Shown: positions 23,776 through 36,600 of the stretch, one piece after another | Layout of the letters: each line of letters starts with the position of its first letter | Numbering within the stretch: position 1 is the stretch's first letter | NCBI GenBank assembly: GCA_030267565.1 | Contig: BRXU01000013.1 | Coordinates: 2,644,001-2,708,000 of the forward strand | Source: Pleodorina starrii | Taxonomy: Eukaryota > Chlorophyta > Chlorophyceae > Chlamydomonadales > Volvocaceae | DNA length: 64,000 nucleotides | Reading direction: 5' to 3' | Program-made: the position numbers and the translations under genes | The notes under the pieces: model-generated | What the model saw: only the letters and a program-made list of their open reading frames with translations | Told to the model about the DNA's origin: nothing | The model's database searches: none

Positions 23776-24384
23776 CGTTGGTAGTTCGGCGAGTTGGAAA
23801 TGAATTGTCTGAGGATGCACGGCCGGCCAATGCTTGTCGAGAAGCAACAGCGCCTTGTCAAGATCCATGTTCACTTTATGCAGAATTAGCCGGCAGAGAA
23901 ATTCATTCGGGAGTGCCGAATCATGGTGAGGGACCGGTGCGCTTGTAGGTCGTACTATTTCGGAAAATAGTACGGCACGCATGCTCCAGCCCCCAACTGC
24001 AACTCTCTCGAGCAGCGACAGAAGCAGCAGGGCCGACATGATGGTCCACAAGAAATAAAACACGCTGGCCAGCGGGTTGAGCTCGCACACCGTGTAATCG
24101 TAATAGATGGAACGTGTGCGGATCAGAGGGCCTCGCCGTTGCGGGCTCGTGAAGCTTCACGACCTCTGCTAACAACCGGACGCGCGACAAACCAAACACA
24201 TCTTTCAGTTCTCCCAAAAAACGAGCCCTTCCCGCCACCCATCCTTTCCGCACACATATCCTTTCCGACGATGGCATAAGGATACGTCGTCGGGCATATA
24301 GGAAAGGAGATGTGTGCGGAAAGGATGCCATCATTTATTAAGAGTCACATCTTGTATGGATAAGGCAATGCTTGCAGTAGGTTG
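23776..24384. repeat. Repeat unit U3
   Basis: Third full U copy. It ends at an unoccupied E site, GCTTGCAGTAGGTTGGTAG, followed by unrelated sequence. It differs slightly from U1 and U2 (GTGAAGCTTCACG in place of GCGAAGCTTCACG). Confidence 0.8.
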
Positions 24385-24763
24385 GTAGTTCGGCGGGTCG
24401 AGCTTGCGTACCTTCGCAGCTTCGTGCTGAAACCTCTTTGCTGCAACCATGGATAGAAACTTATACCCTTACAACAATAAACGGCAGGTGCGCTCGCATG
24501 TGATGCCGAGGTAGAACCAAAGGCCTCTGTTGAGAAGAATGCTCTCGTACAGTGTGACGAGATAACTGCTCAGCTTGACCACCGGATTTACGTTAATTTT
24601 ACTGAGTTAACATAACGCACATTATAGTTTATTGTGTATGACGCCTGAAAACAGTTAATCAAGTCATGGAATGGAGTGACAAAAATGTCCACCGCATATA
24701 CATAAATTGAAATGAAGTTCATATGCTAATTAATACATAAGGATAACGACTGGCCTACGGAAA
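24385..24763. promoter_or_regulatory. Upstream region of the LRR gene
   Basis: AT-richer spacer between the repeat array and the ATG at 24764. Nothing coding is seen. It is the only available promoter space for the LRR gene, so the adjacent repeat array may influence its expression. Confidence 0.35.
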
Positions 24764-25963
24764 ATGGACCTCGAAGCCATGGACGATGCGGTGCCTGAGG
24801 CACCGGCCCCCCGGAGCAAAGTTTACGTGAGGGAGAGATTTAAACCTCACGGGTAAGCTATCAAGTCTTGACCCTTATGTCAGTCGTGCCGTCGCGGGGT
24901 AACATGTGGAGCAGCCATGTTGGTATGTGTTGTGCACTCCGCGCTTAACGTGCACCATCAAGATCCCCGATGTTGTCACATCTGCATTTTGTAGTTGGGC
25001 CAACCCGCCCGGTAACTTGGTCGAGGTATACCTGACGGCGTGTGAGCGGCACAAGGTGTCAGCTAACAGCGCTGTCATCGCACAGGTCAGTTGGGCTGGG
25101 GCTAGACGGTGCATATATTAGCCATACCGGCGTATGTGTGTGTGGGGGGGGGGGAAGGGGGGGTGGGGGCAGGAGCTGCGCTGCCGCCACAGCATTCAGA
25201 GCTGCGGGACAAGCGACGGGAAGGGGCAGCAAGGACTGCAAGCCGCTGCTTGACATCGCCGCATCCGAAACTGCCTGTCCTCCAATTGCGCACTCCCGGC
25301 CCATCCCTGGACCGCTCTCCCTCGTTCCCCTGGCCCTTCGGCCCTTACTCCACACTCCCAACCCCTTAGTGCACCTGCCCCGCCGCCCCCCATCACCCCC
25401 GTCACCCCATCACCCCTCCACCCCCTTCACCCCAACACCCCTCCACCCCCTTCCCTCCCCCCTCCCTGCAGCTCCAACGCCGCGTCCGGCTGATGCAGCC
25501 CGGCCCCTGGCAGCGCGTCGTCCCCACCGAGCCCCCCGCCCTCCGACCGCCCCAGCCCGCCTCCGAAACCACACTCCCCTCCCCCGGCACCGCCACCCCA
25601 CCCCGCACGTGCGTCTCCCCCGCCACCGCCGCCACGCGCCCCAACAACAAGCGCCCCGGCCCCTCCCCCAACGCCAGCTTCGGCCCCAGCCCCTCCCACA
25701 GCCACAGCCACCTCCCCAGCTTCAGCCACAGCTATACGCCCAGCTACAGCCAGACCCCTAGCCAGATCTTGTCCGCTATGTCCAGCCACACGGCAGTCGC
25801 GGCTGCCACACAGACGTCTCAGGAGCTCCGAGACCTCATCATGGGCCACGTCTACCCCTTGACGCTGGGGCCGACGCTGCGGCCGGAACCTGCCGCAAGC
25901 GCCGCTGGCGCCTCGGCCTTCGCCACCGCCGCTGGCGGGCGCCGCGCCGCGGCGGCGGCGGTG

Positions 25964-25994
<31 letters not shown>

Positions 25995-28900
25995 GTGACG
26001 CGGCGGCGGGGGGCTCGCAGAATCACAAGGAGACGGTGATGGCGGCGGCGATTGCGCTGGCAGTGGGGGCGCCGGGGAGCCAGATGTACTCGGCACGGGC
26101 GGTGGGGCACGTGTGTCAGCTGGTGGACCCCAGGTGCGTGCCGTACCGTACGGTGCCGTAATGTGCCGTGCCCTGACCGTACTCAAGAGGGTTCGGGGGC
26201 GGGGGCGGCAGTGGGGTCGGGAGACTTGGGGGAGAAGGAAAGGGGAGGCGGGGGATGGGGCGCTGGGGCGGGGGGGGGGAGGCGCCGGAAGGGGTGCCGG
26301 AGGCGACACGCCCCCCTTCTGGGGGGGCGCTTTGTGTGTCAGGACTAAGAAGGCGCGCCTAATCACGACATGACTCTTGGGGGAGAGGGAGAGAGGGAGA
26401 GGTGGGGAGCTTTGGGGGAGCATTACGGCTTGACGAGCGTCTTTCCTTAACCCCCCTGCAACGTCCCTTCCCGCCCATGCAGCGGTTGTTTCGCCCATGC
26501 ATACATACACACATGCCTACACACACCCAAAACACACCCAAAACACACACACACGCACACGCACAGGACTCCCTGGGAGCAGCAGCTGGCTGGCGCGGGG
26601 CTGCGCCCCGACGTCCGGGTGGTGACGGAGGCGGAGTTTGGCCGGCTGCTGGAGGCGGCTGCCGCGGCGGCGTCGCTGGGGGAGCTGCGGCAGGCGGCGC
26701 TGGAGGTGCTGTCGCGACCCGTGGGTCACGGCACGCTGGACGTGGAGGGGCTGGCGGGCGCGCTGTTCGACTACCTGGACGTGTCCGTACAGGTAAGGGG
26801 GCGGCGCGACATCGGGAAGCCCTCTGCTCCCACCCCTTCGTTGCGCTTTCACCTTTTCTTTTCTCCCAAGCAAGCAAGGGAGGGAGAGAGAGGGGAGAGG
26901 AGTATGGGAGGCAAGGATGGGTTCAGGGCACTGGGACAGGCGGGTGCCGGGATTGGGGGGTGGGTTGTTGGCTTGGGCGTGCTGCGGTGTGGGGTTGGGG
27001 CCAGACCGCTCAGCTGTGTGGCTGAGGAAGAGCGCAACACGGCCCCTGTGTGAGGTCCCATGTGCGCATTCGGGTCCAGTCGGGTCCATCCACCCATCCG
27101 TCCACCCATCCACGGCGTTTCCGTCCGACGGCGTGCCACCTCAACGTCACGTGGCGTGACGTAACGTGGCGTGGCGTGACGTGGCATGACGTGGCAAGAC
27201 ACGGTGCACCAGCCCCCCGGTGGCCCGGGCCCCAACCGACCCCCCCCCCGCCACCCTCCCGCTCCCTTGTTCCACCTGCCACTGCACTGCTGGTGCCAGC
27301 TCCTTACCGCTGCGCCCCCCACGCCCTCCACCACCACGCCTTGCCCTTGCCCTTACCTCGCCCTCGCCCTTGTCGCTGCCCTCGCCCTCGCCCTTGTCCT
27401 TACCCTTGTCGCTCAGGGGACCCTCCCCGCCTCCGAGCTGCGGTCCGCGGTGGGCGCCTTCAGCCCGGTGGCCGCCGCCGACCTGTACGGCCTCATGGAG
27501 CGCTTCCCGGCCATGGCCCGGATGAATTCCGACCAGGTGTGTAGGCGGGGGGGCGGACCTTTGCTGCGGGGGATATACCTACCCTCTTTCATACCCTCTC
27601 TCATCCCCTTTTTCATCCCCTCTCTCATCCCCTCTCTCATCCCCTCTTCCATCCCCGCTTTCATCCCCTCTTTCATCCCGTCCTTCATCCCGTCCTTCAT
27701 CCCGTCCTTCACCCCCGCTTTCATCCCCTCTTTTATACCCCTGCACCCACACCCGCACCTGCGCACCGCGTACCGAGCCCCAGGTGACCCGATCTGAGTT
27801 TGTGGAGGTGCTGGTGGCGCTGGCTCCCGGACTGGCACCTCCGGGCAGCTCGCCAGCGCTGGTGCGGGACAAGACGGAGATCGCAATCAACGCGATGCTG
27901 GATTCCAAAATCCGGTACGACACCAGATCTGACCTGGCCAGATCTGATCCTGCCGGACCGGGGCATTCCGAGGGCAAGGCGCGGAAAGAGATCAATGGCG
28001 GGGTTGTTAATGGGACGGTGCATTTCCATTCCACTTCCCCGGCACGTCCTCATGCTTCCACCTCCGCCCGCCCGCCCCGGCCCTGTGCCCTCCGCCCCGC
28101 CCAAACCCCTTACCCATTCCTTCCCCGTCGGTCGTTCTTCTTCCCGCACCCCCCCCCCTCCCGGGCACAGGGAGCCGTACGGGTACGACTTTTCCCGCTG
28201 CTACCTGGGCCCGCGCGGCCTGCTGCCGGTGCTTGACGCCCTGGGCTGCGACAGCGCCTTCGCGCACCTCAGCCTGGCCAACTGCGGACTGGGATGCAGC
28301 GCCGTGGAAAGGCTGGCGGATTGGCTGCAGGTACCTCCACCGCGTGTCTGAGTGCGCGTGTGTGTTCGTGCGTGTGTGTATGTGCGTGTTTGTGTTGTCT
28401 TTATTCCCGTGGGGAACCACAGAGCAAGAGAGCAAAGGCAGATGCCCCCAACCCGACCCAATGATACAAAAGCAAAAGACGGATGCGACAGTGTCGCTGA
28501 GGTGTGCTGCTGTCGAAGGGGCTGATCCGCTGTGGGTGGGGTTGGCTGCCCCGGCCACAGAGCAACGCTCACTCACGCGCCACAATGCTGTGCGTGCAAG
28601 CAAACGCAACGGTGGCGGTGGTGGCGGCGGTATGTTGGGGCGTGTGGGCCCCTGACGTTGGCCAAGGGAACTTCCTTGCGTCCTGCTGCGTGTCGACGGC
28701 GTATGTGTATGTGATCTCGGTGTGAGCATACACCTCCCCTTCCGCATGTCCCCCCCCTTTCAGGGCCACCCCGCCCTCACCTCCCTGGACCTCACCAACA
28801 ACGTCATCGCTGACCGGGGGGGACTCGCCCTCAGCCGCCTGCTGGAAGCTAACCCGCGGTTGGTGCAGGTGGGTGGGGGCGGCCCAGGGGGGCGCGGGGC

Positions 28901-31614
28901 GAGGGGTTGCTGTGGACGGGGTGGGGGTGGGGGGTGGACGGGGCTGGTGGGCGGGCGGGTGCGCCATGCTGACGGCCTGACGATAGGGACTGCGCCGCAT
29001 CGGGGCTGCAGCGCGGCTGCCGGGAACAAACAGTCGTGTCCCGTCCGTCTGTCCGTCCTCATCGTCCTCGTCCTGGTCTTGGCCATGGGTCCATTTCCTC
29101 CTCCCTCCTCCTCCTCCTCCTCCTCCCCCTCGTCCCCCTGCGCTCCCGTGTCCCCGTGTCCAGCTGGGTATCGGCTCCACCTACCTGCTCCCCCCCCGGC
29201 CCGGCCGCCTCCACCACGACAACCTGGGTCCCTCCCCGTGTGAGGACGCGGGGCCACTGCTGGAGGCGCTGGCGACCAACCGGGCGGCCAGGAGGTCATC
29301 ACCCGCGGAGATTGTGGGGGTGAGTGGGCGAGTGGGGGGGGGGTAAAAAATGATACCGCAGCGGAGACGGAGACGGCGTTAGCGGACGGACGGAGTGGTG
29401 GGGACAGGGACAGGGACAGGGGCAGGGACAGGGGCCGGCTGTGCAGCTGTTGGGGGGTGGCTGGGTGTGTGGGCCTCCCGCCTCCCAGGCCCGGCGCCTC
29501 TGCTGTACTACTGTCGCGCGTGCCGGCATTTTTCCGTTTGGGTGGTAAGGGTCCTCCGTCGACGCAGTCGCAGCTCCCCCGGGACCGGTCAGGCCTCAGG
29601 TGTGCATGGGTGCCACTAGCCAGGGTTTGCGACTGCTGCGACCCGGGGGTCCGTCCCCCAACGTCGCCTCCGTGCCACCGCTGCGCACCCGCCCCCCGGC
29701 GATACACACACATACACACACTCGTGCACGAGAATACGGTAAGCACATGCACCTCCTCCTCCTCCACCTCCTTCCTTTGGTTCTCCTGGGTGCCTGATAG
29801 CTGCAACCAGTACCCACTCCGCATCGCAACTTATACCGGTATAGTTATATTCCACCCCCTCCTCCCTCCCTCCCTCCCTCCCTCCCTCCCTCCCTCCCTC
29901 CCTCCCTCCCTCCCTCCCTCCCTCCCTCCCTCCCTCCCTCCCTCCCTCCCTCCCTCCCTCCCTCCCTCCCTCCCTCCCTCCCTCCCTCCCTCCCTCCCTC
30001 CCTCCCTCCCTCCCTCCCTCCCTCCCTCCCTCCCTCCCTCCCTCCCTCCCTCCCTCCCTCCCTCCCTCCCTCCCTCCCTCCCTCCCTCCCTCCCTCCCTC
30101 CCTCCCTCCCTCCCTCCCTCCCTCCCTCCCTCCCTCCCTCCCTCCCTCCCTCCCTCCCTCCCTCCCTCCCTCCCTCCCTCCCTCCCTCCCTCCCTCCCTC
30201 CCTCCCTCCCTCCCTCCCTCCCTCCCTCCCTCCCTCCCTCCCTCCCTCCCTCCCTCCCTCCCTCCCTCCCTCCCTCCCTCCCTCCCTCCCTCCCTCCCTC
30301 CCTCCCTCCCTCCCTCCCTCCCTCCCTCCCTCCCTCCCTCCCTCCCTCCCTCCCTCCCTCCCTCCCTCCCTCCCTCCCTCCCTCCCTCCCTCCCTCCCTC
30401 CCTCCCTCCCTCCCTCCCTCCCTCCCTCCCTCCCTCCCTCCCTCCCTCCCTCCCTCCCTCCCCTCTCCAGGCCCTCCGGCAGCACGGCCCCGAGCTTCGC
30501 GCCATGTGCTACAGCTTACTGGCTCGCGACGGCAGCAACAGCAACAGCCACGGCCGGCCGCCCAGCCGCTGCTCTACGCCGCCCGGCGGCCCGCCCGACG
30601 GGCGTGTGCCTCTGGGGGCGCTGCGTGAGGCTCTGGGGGAGGTGACGGCGGAGTGGGGTTTCACTGCGGACGCGCTGGACGAGGTGGGGCTGGGGCTGGG
30701 GCTGGGGCTGGGGCTGGGGCTGGGGCTGGGGCTGGGGCTGGGGCTGGGGCTGGGGCTGGGGCTGGGGCTGGGGCTGGGGCTGGGGCTGGGGCTGGGGCTG
30801 GGCCTGGGCCTGGGCTGGGGCTGGGCTGGGCTGGGCTGGGCTGGGCTGGGCTGGGCTGGGCTGGGCTGGGCTGGGCTGGGCTGGGCTGGGCTGGGCTGGG
30901 CTGGGCTGGGCTGGGCCAATGCCGAGTGCCGAGTGCCGAATGCCGCAACCCCCCCAACCCCCAACGTCTCTCCCGCGGGTCCCGGCCGCCACCACCACAA
31001 CACCACTCGGCCCCCCGCATCAGGTGCTGCACCACGAGCGGCTGCTGGGTACGGCAACCGCCGGCCGTACGGCGGACGAAAGCGGGCGGCTGGGCGTGAC
31101 GTACGACGAGCTGATGCAGTTTCTGCGCTCCGAAGACCAGGTGCTGCGCGTCGCGACCGCGTTCCGAAACCACCTGCTGGAGGCCAAGCGCCTCTTCTTT
31201 GCGCTGGCTCCGGAACCAGCCACCGCCGCCAGCATCTCCGCCGCCGGCGTCGCGGGCCCGCGCACGGCGCTGTCGACGGTACGACGCGCCATCGTGGCGG
31301 CGGCGTCGCAGCCCGGCAGCGGCTGGGATGTGTCGGAGGCGGATCTTGAGGCGGTGCTGTCGCCGGCCTTCCTGCGGGCGCACTGCAGGGCGTCCGCCGC
31401 CGGCGCGACGCGCCCGGCGGCGTTGGGTGGTGGCGGCGGCGGGCAGCAGCCGGCGGAGCGGCCCGATGGGCTGTTGGTGCCGGAGTGGGCGGCGGCAGGC
31501 GACGGCGGCAGCGCCGTCAGCGTCAGCAGTGCCGTACAGCAGCAGGCGGCGAGCGACATGCTGATCAGCTGGCCGGAGCTCGCAAACACGCTGCTGTACC
31601 TGTTCAACCGATAA
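24764..31614 (+). CDS. Leucine-rich-repeat protein with EF-hand-like region (865 aa, 11 exons)
   Basis: Exons are 24764-24826, 24915-25085, 25472-26133, 26567-26792, 27417-27536, 27784-27914, 28171-28330, 28764-28868, 29164-29319, 30471-30683 and 31024-31614. All are phase-consistent, with 866 codons including the stop. The start [14 protein letters not shown] is the first in-frame ATG of an open exon. Residues about 50-78 ([23 protein letters not shown]) resemble the N terminus of LRR proteins of the LRRC45/LRRC74 kind. About residues 350-460 contain helical EF-hand-like segments ([24 protein letters not shown]) without canonical calcium loops. Ribonuclease-inhibitor-type repeats follow ([41 protein letters not shown]). 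The C-terminal ~270 residues are Ala/Gly-rich with helices. It is probably a cytoplasmic scaffold; a ciliary role is possible but unsupported here. Confidence 0.75.
29341..29377 (+). repeat. Dispersed intron motif, copy b
   Basis: GGGTAAAAAATGATACCGCA followed by GCGGAGACGGAGACGG, close behind the 5' splice site of intron 9 of the LRR gene. Confidence 0.6.
29859..30460. repeat. (CCCT)n microsatellite, about 600 bp
   Basis: Near-perfect CTCC repeats, roughly 150 units, fill the 3' half of intron 9 and end about 10 bases before the acceptor of exon 10 at 30471. The opposite strand is (GGGA)n, which can form G-quadruplexes. The long PSLP and GREGG ORFs here are artefacts. Confidence 0.95.
30684..30915. 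repeat. (GGGGCT)n then (GGGCT)n repeats in an intron
   Basis: The hexamer array starts directly at the 5' splice site of intron 10 (GAG|GTGGGGCTGG), runs to about 30800, and then shifts to a pentamer array ending near 30915. Confidence 0.9.
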
Positions 31615-33652
31615 CCGACACAACTGGCAACTGGCAACTGGCAGGGGCTGGAGAATGGGCGATCGCTGCGCGCTGGAGGGCGCCGGGCGAGCGCGCGGCG
31701 TTGCGAGGCGGCGGCGTCGCGTCGCGTCGCGTCGCGTTGCGTTGCGCGGCTTTCCTCCACCCACCCACCCATGCGCGCGCGGGTTAGGTGCTGGGAAGGC
31801 GGCCTGGCCCTCGGGGGCTGTGCTTGGCTCTGGGCATTGTCCGTGGGCGGGGAAAGGGACGGGTTATCCACGGATACCGTAGGCGGGAGCCTGTGAACTG
31901 TCAAAGAGGGGCCGGGAAAGGGCGGTCGCTTCCTTTTCGTTGGTTTCTGCTGCGCGAAGTTCGAAGGAAAGGGGTCCGGGGTGGAGGTGGGGATCGGTTG
32001 GCGGACTGGGCGGGAGGCGGGACTTGCGGGTGACCCGACCTTGACCCGACCCGACCTTGACCCGACCCGACCTGGCCGCGCGATCTCGCCTCCCGGGTAC
32101 GGTAAGCCCGCTATCGCGCGCAACAGACCGAATCGTCCCCGTGAAGGGGGGCAAGTTAGACGTGACTCCCATTCTTGTCGTTTTGACTCGCGAGGGTCGA
32201 TCATATGTGTGGAGGCGGCAGGTGTGGAGGCGGCGGGCGCGGCCGCTTCGCACCATTGCGCGGTGCGGTGCCGTGCACGGTGCGGTGCGCGGGCGAAGGA
32301 GGCGGCGCGAGGTGGGGTTGCGGTTTTGGGGCCCTATAGGGCGCCGGTGTATCGGAGAGCGGCGGGCTGCAGTAGATGTGGCCCTCGGCAGTGGCCAAGA
32401 GTGGAGTGTCGGCCCTCACACGCGACAGTGACACGGGGAGTGGGAGAGCGGCCCGGGCGCCGCCTCCGGCCTATACGTGGATAAGCCCCGGCGAGATACA
32501 TGTGGTAGTGAGGCGCTCGCCGGCGACTGGGAGGGCGACTAGGAGGGCGTCCAATAGGGAGGGGAGGAAAGGGGGGTGCGCGCTGCGCGCGCCGGTTTGA
32601 CAGCTGACCCACGGGTCGGTGATCTGGGGCGGGGCCGGCGGAGGGGGAGCGGGACGGCCCCGGCCCGCCGCGAGGGGACGCTGTGCCAAGCGTCCAAACG
32701 CCTGACTTGCGTCGTTACCGGGTGTGTGCTTGGTGCGTTGCCTGTGTCGCGAGGATTGGGCTGCTTAGGGAGAGAGGGGGAAGGGGGGAGGGAGTCGGCG
32801 GACATCCATTTTATCTTGGTGGGTCGTTGGGGAGGGGGGGTTAGGTGGCCGCGCGGCTGCTGCAGGTGTGATTGACTCGGAGCGCGGCCGTGGCACCCTC
32901 ATAGTAGCGGGGTGCAGGTGCAGCGGCACGCCCAAGGAGGCGACTGTGTCAAAAAGGGCCTGTTGCGCGCTGCTCTTAAGCTGCTGGGCGCAATCTGTCT
33001 CTCCGCCGCTGCGGCGATGCATGGACGGCGGAATTCGTTGGCAGCGTGCGAGGCCGTGAGGGCGCCCAACCACGGTTACAAAACGGTCGACTGTCTGTGT
33101 CGTAAACGGTAATGCGCCCAACTGCGAGCTAACAGAGCGTGCTTTGGAGCATGGGTTGCTCCTGAAAACTTGGAGTTAAGGATTGATCTTCGCTGTCGTT
33201 CAGCAAGCTATTATCTATTGTTTGATGAACGTGTATAACACCGGCACTTTACGACGCGGTACATACAAGGGAAACCGACTGGAGTCACTCCGCGAGCTTC
33301 TTGCCCGTAATATCGCCTTGTGAAACCCGAAGACTGGAATAACGAATCCTCAAAGTTCCGACGACGATTAGTACGCTGGCCTCAGCCGTTCAGTGGCAGG
33401 GTGTTGTGCTGTGGCCGGTGGACACGTTCACGCGAACAGATGGGAATTATACAACCCTAGTTATAATGCGATCACCCATCGCCGTGTAAGCCTGCCTCAT
33501 TTGCTCGTACAAGAAACCGGAAAATCGTCCTGAATCATCAGAACAGAGCTTCAACTGGCCACCCCTGCACTGCAACCACCGGAGCAATACATGACAAAAT
33601 ATACTACCATTTTTTCGGAATTATTGTTATTTAGCGATCTGATGGGAACGCG
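31615..33652. other. Intergenic region, 3' UTR and promoter space
   Basis: It should include the LRR gene 3' UTR and the promoter of the gene at 33653. Short (GTCGC)n and TTGACCCGACC direct repeats occur at 31718-31735 and 32038-32075. From about 33120 the GC content drops. Small ORFs near 32765-33121 have no recognisable features. Confidence 0.4.
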
Positions 33653-36600
33653 ATGGACTTTGGGGGGTTTGTTCGTAGAACTAAGTTTTTGCCCCCGATA
33701 AGCCTGCGACCGGCTAGCCTATTACTACTAGCAGCGTTCTTTTCTGTTGCCGCGTCCACCGTAAGAGCTGCATCTCCACGCGTCGTCGCAACCAGCACAG
33801 ACTTATTTGCAGCGCTGGTGGATGCCTCCGTGACTCACATCCAGCTCGCCAACAGCATCACCATCAGCGACAGCAAGGGCCCTGGGTCATGGCCCCTGCT
33901 GCTGGGCCGCGACTGCCTCGTGGACGCCACGCCGGGCAGCCCCTACCCCCGTCTGGACTTGATACACGCCACCAATGACTGGGTAAGCGGGGTTCACCGC
34001 AGCCCTCCACCAACCCCCTCCCGTCCTCGCACGACCTCACTGCTGTCCTGCTGGGCCATCCGCGGCTGCCACTGCGTTGGAAACGCCCCCCCATCACCAC
34101 CCTCCGCTCGCCCCTTCTCCCGCAGCCGCTTCCGGGCCCCCATCTCCCGTCCCTCCATCGTCTCCCATATCCCCTCCCTCTCCAGGCCTTCCTCCCCCAT
34201 TTCCTATCACGTCGTCGCCGGACCGCCCGCCCCTCGGGCGTCTCGCCCATCCTCGCCACGTGCGCCTGTGAACATGGCAGAGTCGCTGAACCTGACTTCC
34301 GCGCCGACGCGCTCCTCCGGGGTGTCGCTGAGCCGGCTTCCCCCAAAGTGGCTCAATGAGAGCTGGCGGAACGAACCCCTGCTCCCTGCCCCCTGCCCCT
34401 TGCCCCAGGTCCGGTTGGGCCCGGGCGTGACGCTCACCTTCCGGGGACTGGTGCTGTCCAACGTGTTTTCGCGCAGCCAGCTGTCGCTCGACTTCTTCGC
34501 GCAGTCGCCGGCGTCCTCCGCCATCGTGTGGGAGGGGGTGGTGGACCGCAGGAGCATCTGCAAGCCGCTGCAGGTGGGGATGGGGGGGCGGGGTTCCGGG
34601 CGCGGGTGCGGATGAGCGCCGCCAAGGCACGGCGGGCCGAGCCCTCCCGAAGGAGAACCGCCCTTAGTCAGCCATCTAGGGTAAAAGCAAGCAAGGGGTG
34701 GGGCTTGAGAGCAGCAGCAGCTGTGTGGCCCCGTCCCCCGGAGGAGGGGGAGGGGAGGCGCGCGCAATGCGCCCAGGAGGCAACCGCCGCGCTGCACTGC
34801 TCACGGTCCTCCCCTGCATCCCGCCATACCCCGCATTGCCCCACTCTCCCCTGCTCGCCAGGAAATCCGCGATGCGTGGAGCAACGCGCCGCGGCCCACC
34901 GACGGGTCCGGCTCGCAGCAGCAACCGCAGCAGCTGCAGCAGCAGCTGGCGATTGTGGATGGTCCCAACTGCAATGCCGACCAGGGCTGCTACTCCATGC
35001 CCGTGCTGCGCAGCTACGATGTACTGGTGGACAGTCCCGCGGGTGGGTTAGTTGGTTGTTAGTGGTTGGTTGGTTGGTTGGTTGGTTGGTTGGTTGGTTG
35101 GTTGGTTCACGCGGGAAGGGCCAGGGCTAAGGCTGGGGCAGACGCTTGTGGTGGTGGTGGTGGTGGTGATCATCGTGCGAAGGAAGGGGGCAAATGTGAA
35201 CGAGGAGGGGCCGCGCCGGCGCGGCTAGGGGTTTGCGGCCAGGATGGGACGCAGGCAGCCGTTGCCCTCAACCCCCACGCCCCGGCTTTCGGCTCTTGCA
35301 TGCATCCCTCGCGTTCTCGCCCGCCTCTTGTCGCCGCCTCGCCCGCCTCGAGCGGCTGGTCGCGTCGCTGCCAAGCGACCGTTCCGTCTGGCTCCCTCCC
35401 TAACCCCCGACATCCCATGCCTCGCCCAACGAACACGACCCCTCCCTCTTCCGGGTCCGTTCTCTGACGCTAGCTCCGTCCCTTCGCTGCCGTATCTTCT
35501 TTTCTTTACCCCCTCCCCCTTTCTCTTCAAACCCCCCTCCGTTCCACCGCTGCGGGTGTCACCTTCATTTCCGCCCTCCCCCTCCGTCAGGGTACCGCAT
35601 ACGGCTCAACAACACGCTGACCGTTTGTGACCAGTTCATATCCCAGGTGAGCTGAGGCGGGCTGAGCTGAGCTGAGGGGGCCGGAACCACCTCGGCCGCT
35701 GCGTCGCGCCGGATCACATGAAACCGTTGTTCCAGTCAACCGTCAACCGTTGACGTGCAACTGCGGATTTGAGTACAGGATTATGAGCTCATTTCCCCCG
35801 AGGCACGGACGCGATCTGGGTTTTTTGATTTCGTGCTTGGTGTGCGCTCGGCGGTGCCCTCGCAGGACTGCATCCAGAACCTGGGCAGCGACATCTGCTA
35901 CCTGAATGCCATCGAGGTGAGGTGAGGCACTGGCCAGCAGCTGCTGGCTGGCTTGGCTGGCTTGGCTGGCTTGGCTGCCTGGCTTGAGGCTGGCTTGGCT
36001 GGCTTGGTGGGCTTGGTGGGCTGCCTACCTGCCTGCCTGCCTGCCTGGCCGGCTGGACTGCACTGTGGGGCAATAAAGATGAAATCGCGCCGGTGGAACG
36101 ACCTGCTCTCTGGGCTGTGTGTATGGGCCGTGTGTATGGGCCATGTGTGAGTGTGTGTGTGCGTTCTCAGCGTCACATGGGGTGTGTATCCGCTGCAGTA
36201 CCGTATCATCCCTATTACGGTGGCCCGCTGCAGGAGCTTATGGCGAAGCTGAGCGGGGGCGGCCCGGGGTCCGCGTCCCCGTCCTCGTCCTCGGGCGGCG
36301 GCGGCCTCAGCTCCGGCGCAAAGGCGGGGGTCATCGCCGGATGTGTCGTGGGAGGTGCGGTGCGGTGCGGTGCGGTGCGGTGCGGTGCGGTGCGGTGCGG
36401 TGTGGTGTGGTGTGGTGTGTTGCGGTCAGCGGGGCGGCACTTGAGGGCGGGAAAAGGGCAGCAGCGGCGACACTAAAGGGAGGGGGAAGGGGGCGCTGAG
36501 GAAATAAAACAGCGTGAAATGCGGGGCCGCGGAATGGCGGGATTTGGCGGATGGAGGCGGGGGGTAGGATCAGGGCGAGACGAGGACGAGGACGGGGTGT

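Larger units (their letters stand above)
16699..24384. repeat. Nested repeat complex (U array with R and E insertions)
   Basis: Order from left to right: U0 first half (16699-16863), R1 inverted (16864-18471), U0 second half (18472-18887), U1 (18888-19489), E1 with R2 inside (19492-21329), U2 (21332-21933), E2 with R3 inside (21936-23773), U3 (23776-24384). The segments 18888-21331 and 21332-23775 are near-identical with a 2,444-bp period, differing at only a few bases. Empty E sites are preserved at 18880-18900 and 24370-24390, which lets each insertion be ordered. Confidence 0.85.

Noticed and set aside
29457..31349. 630-codon plus-strand ORF of PSLP repeats and the matching GREGG ORFs on the minus strand
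   Set aside because: They are translations of the (CCCT)n and (GGGGCT)n microsatellites inside introns 9 and 10 of the LRR gene.
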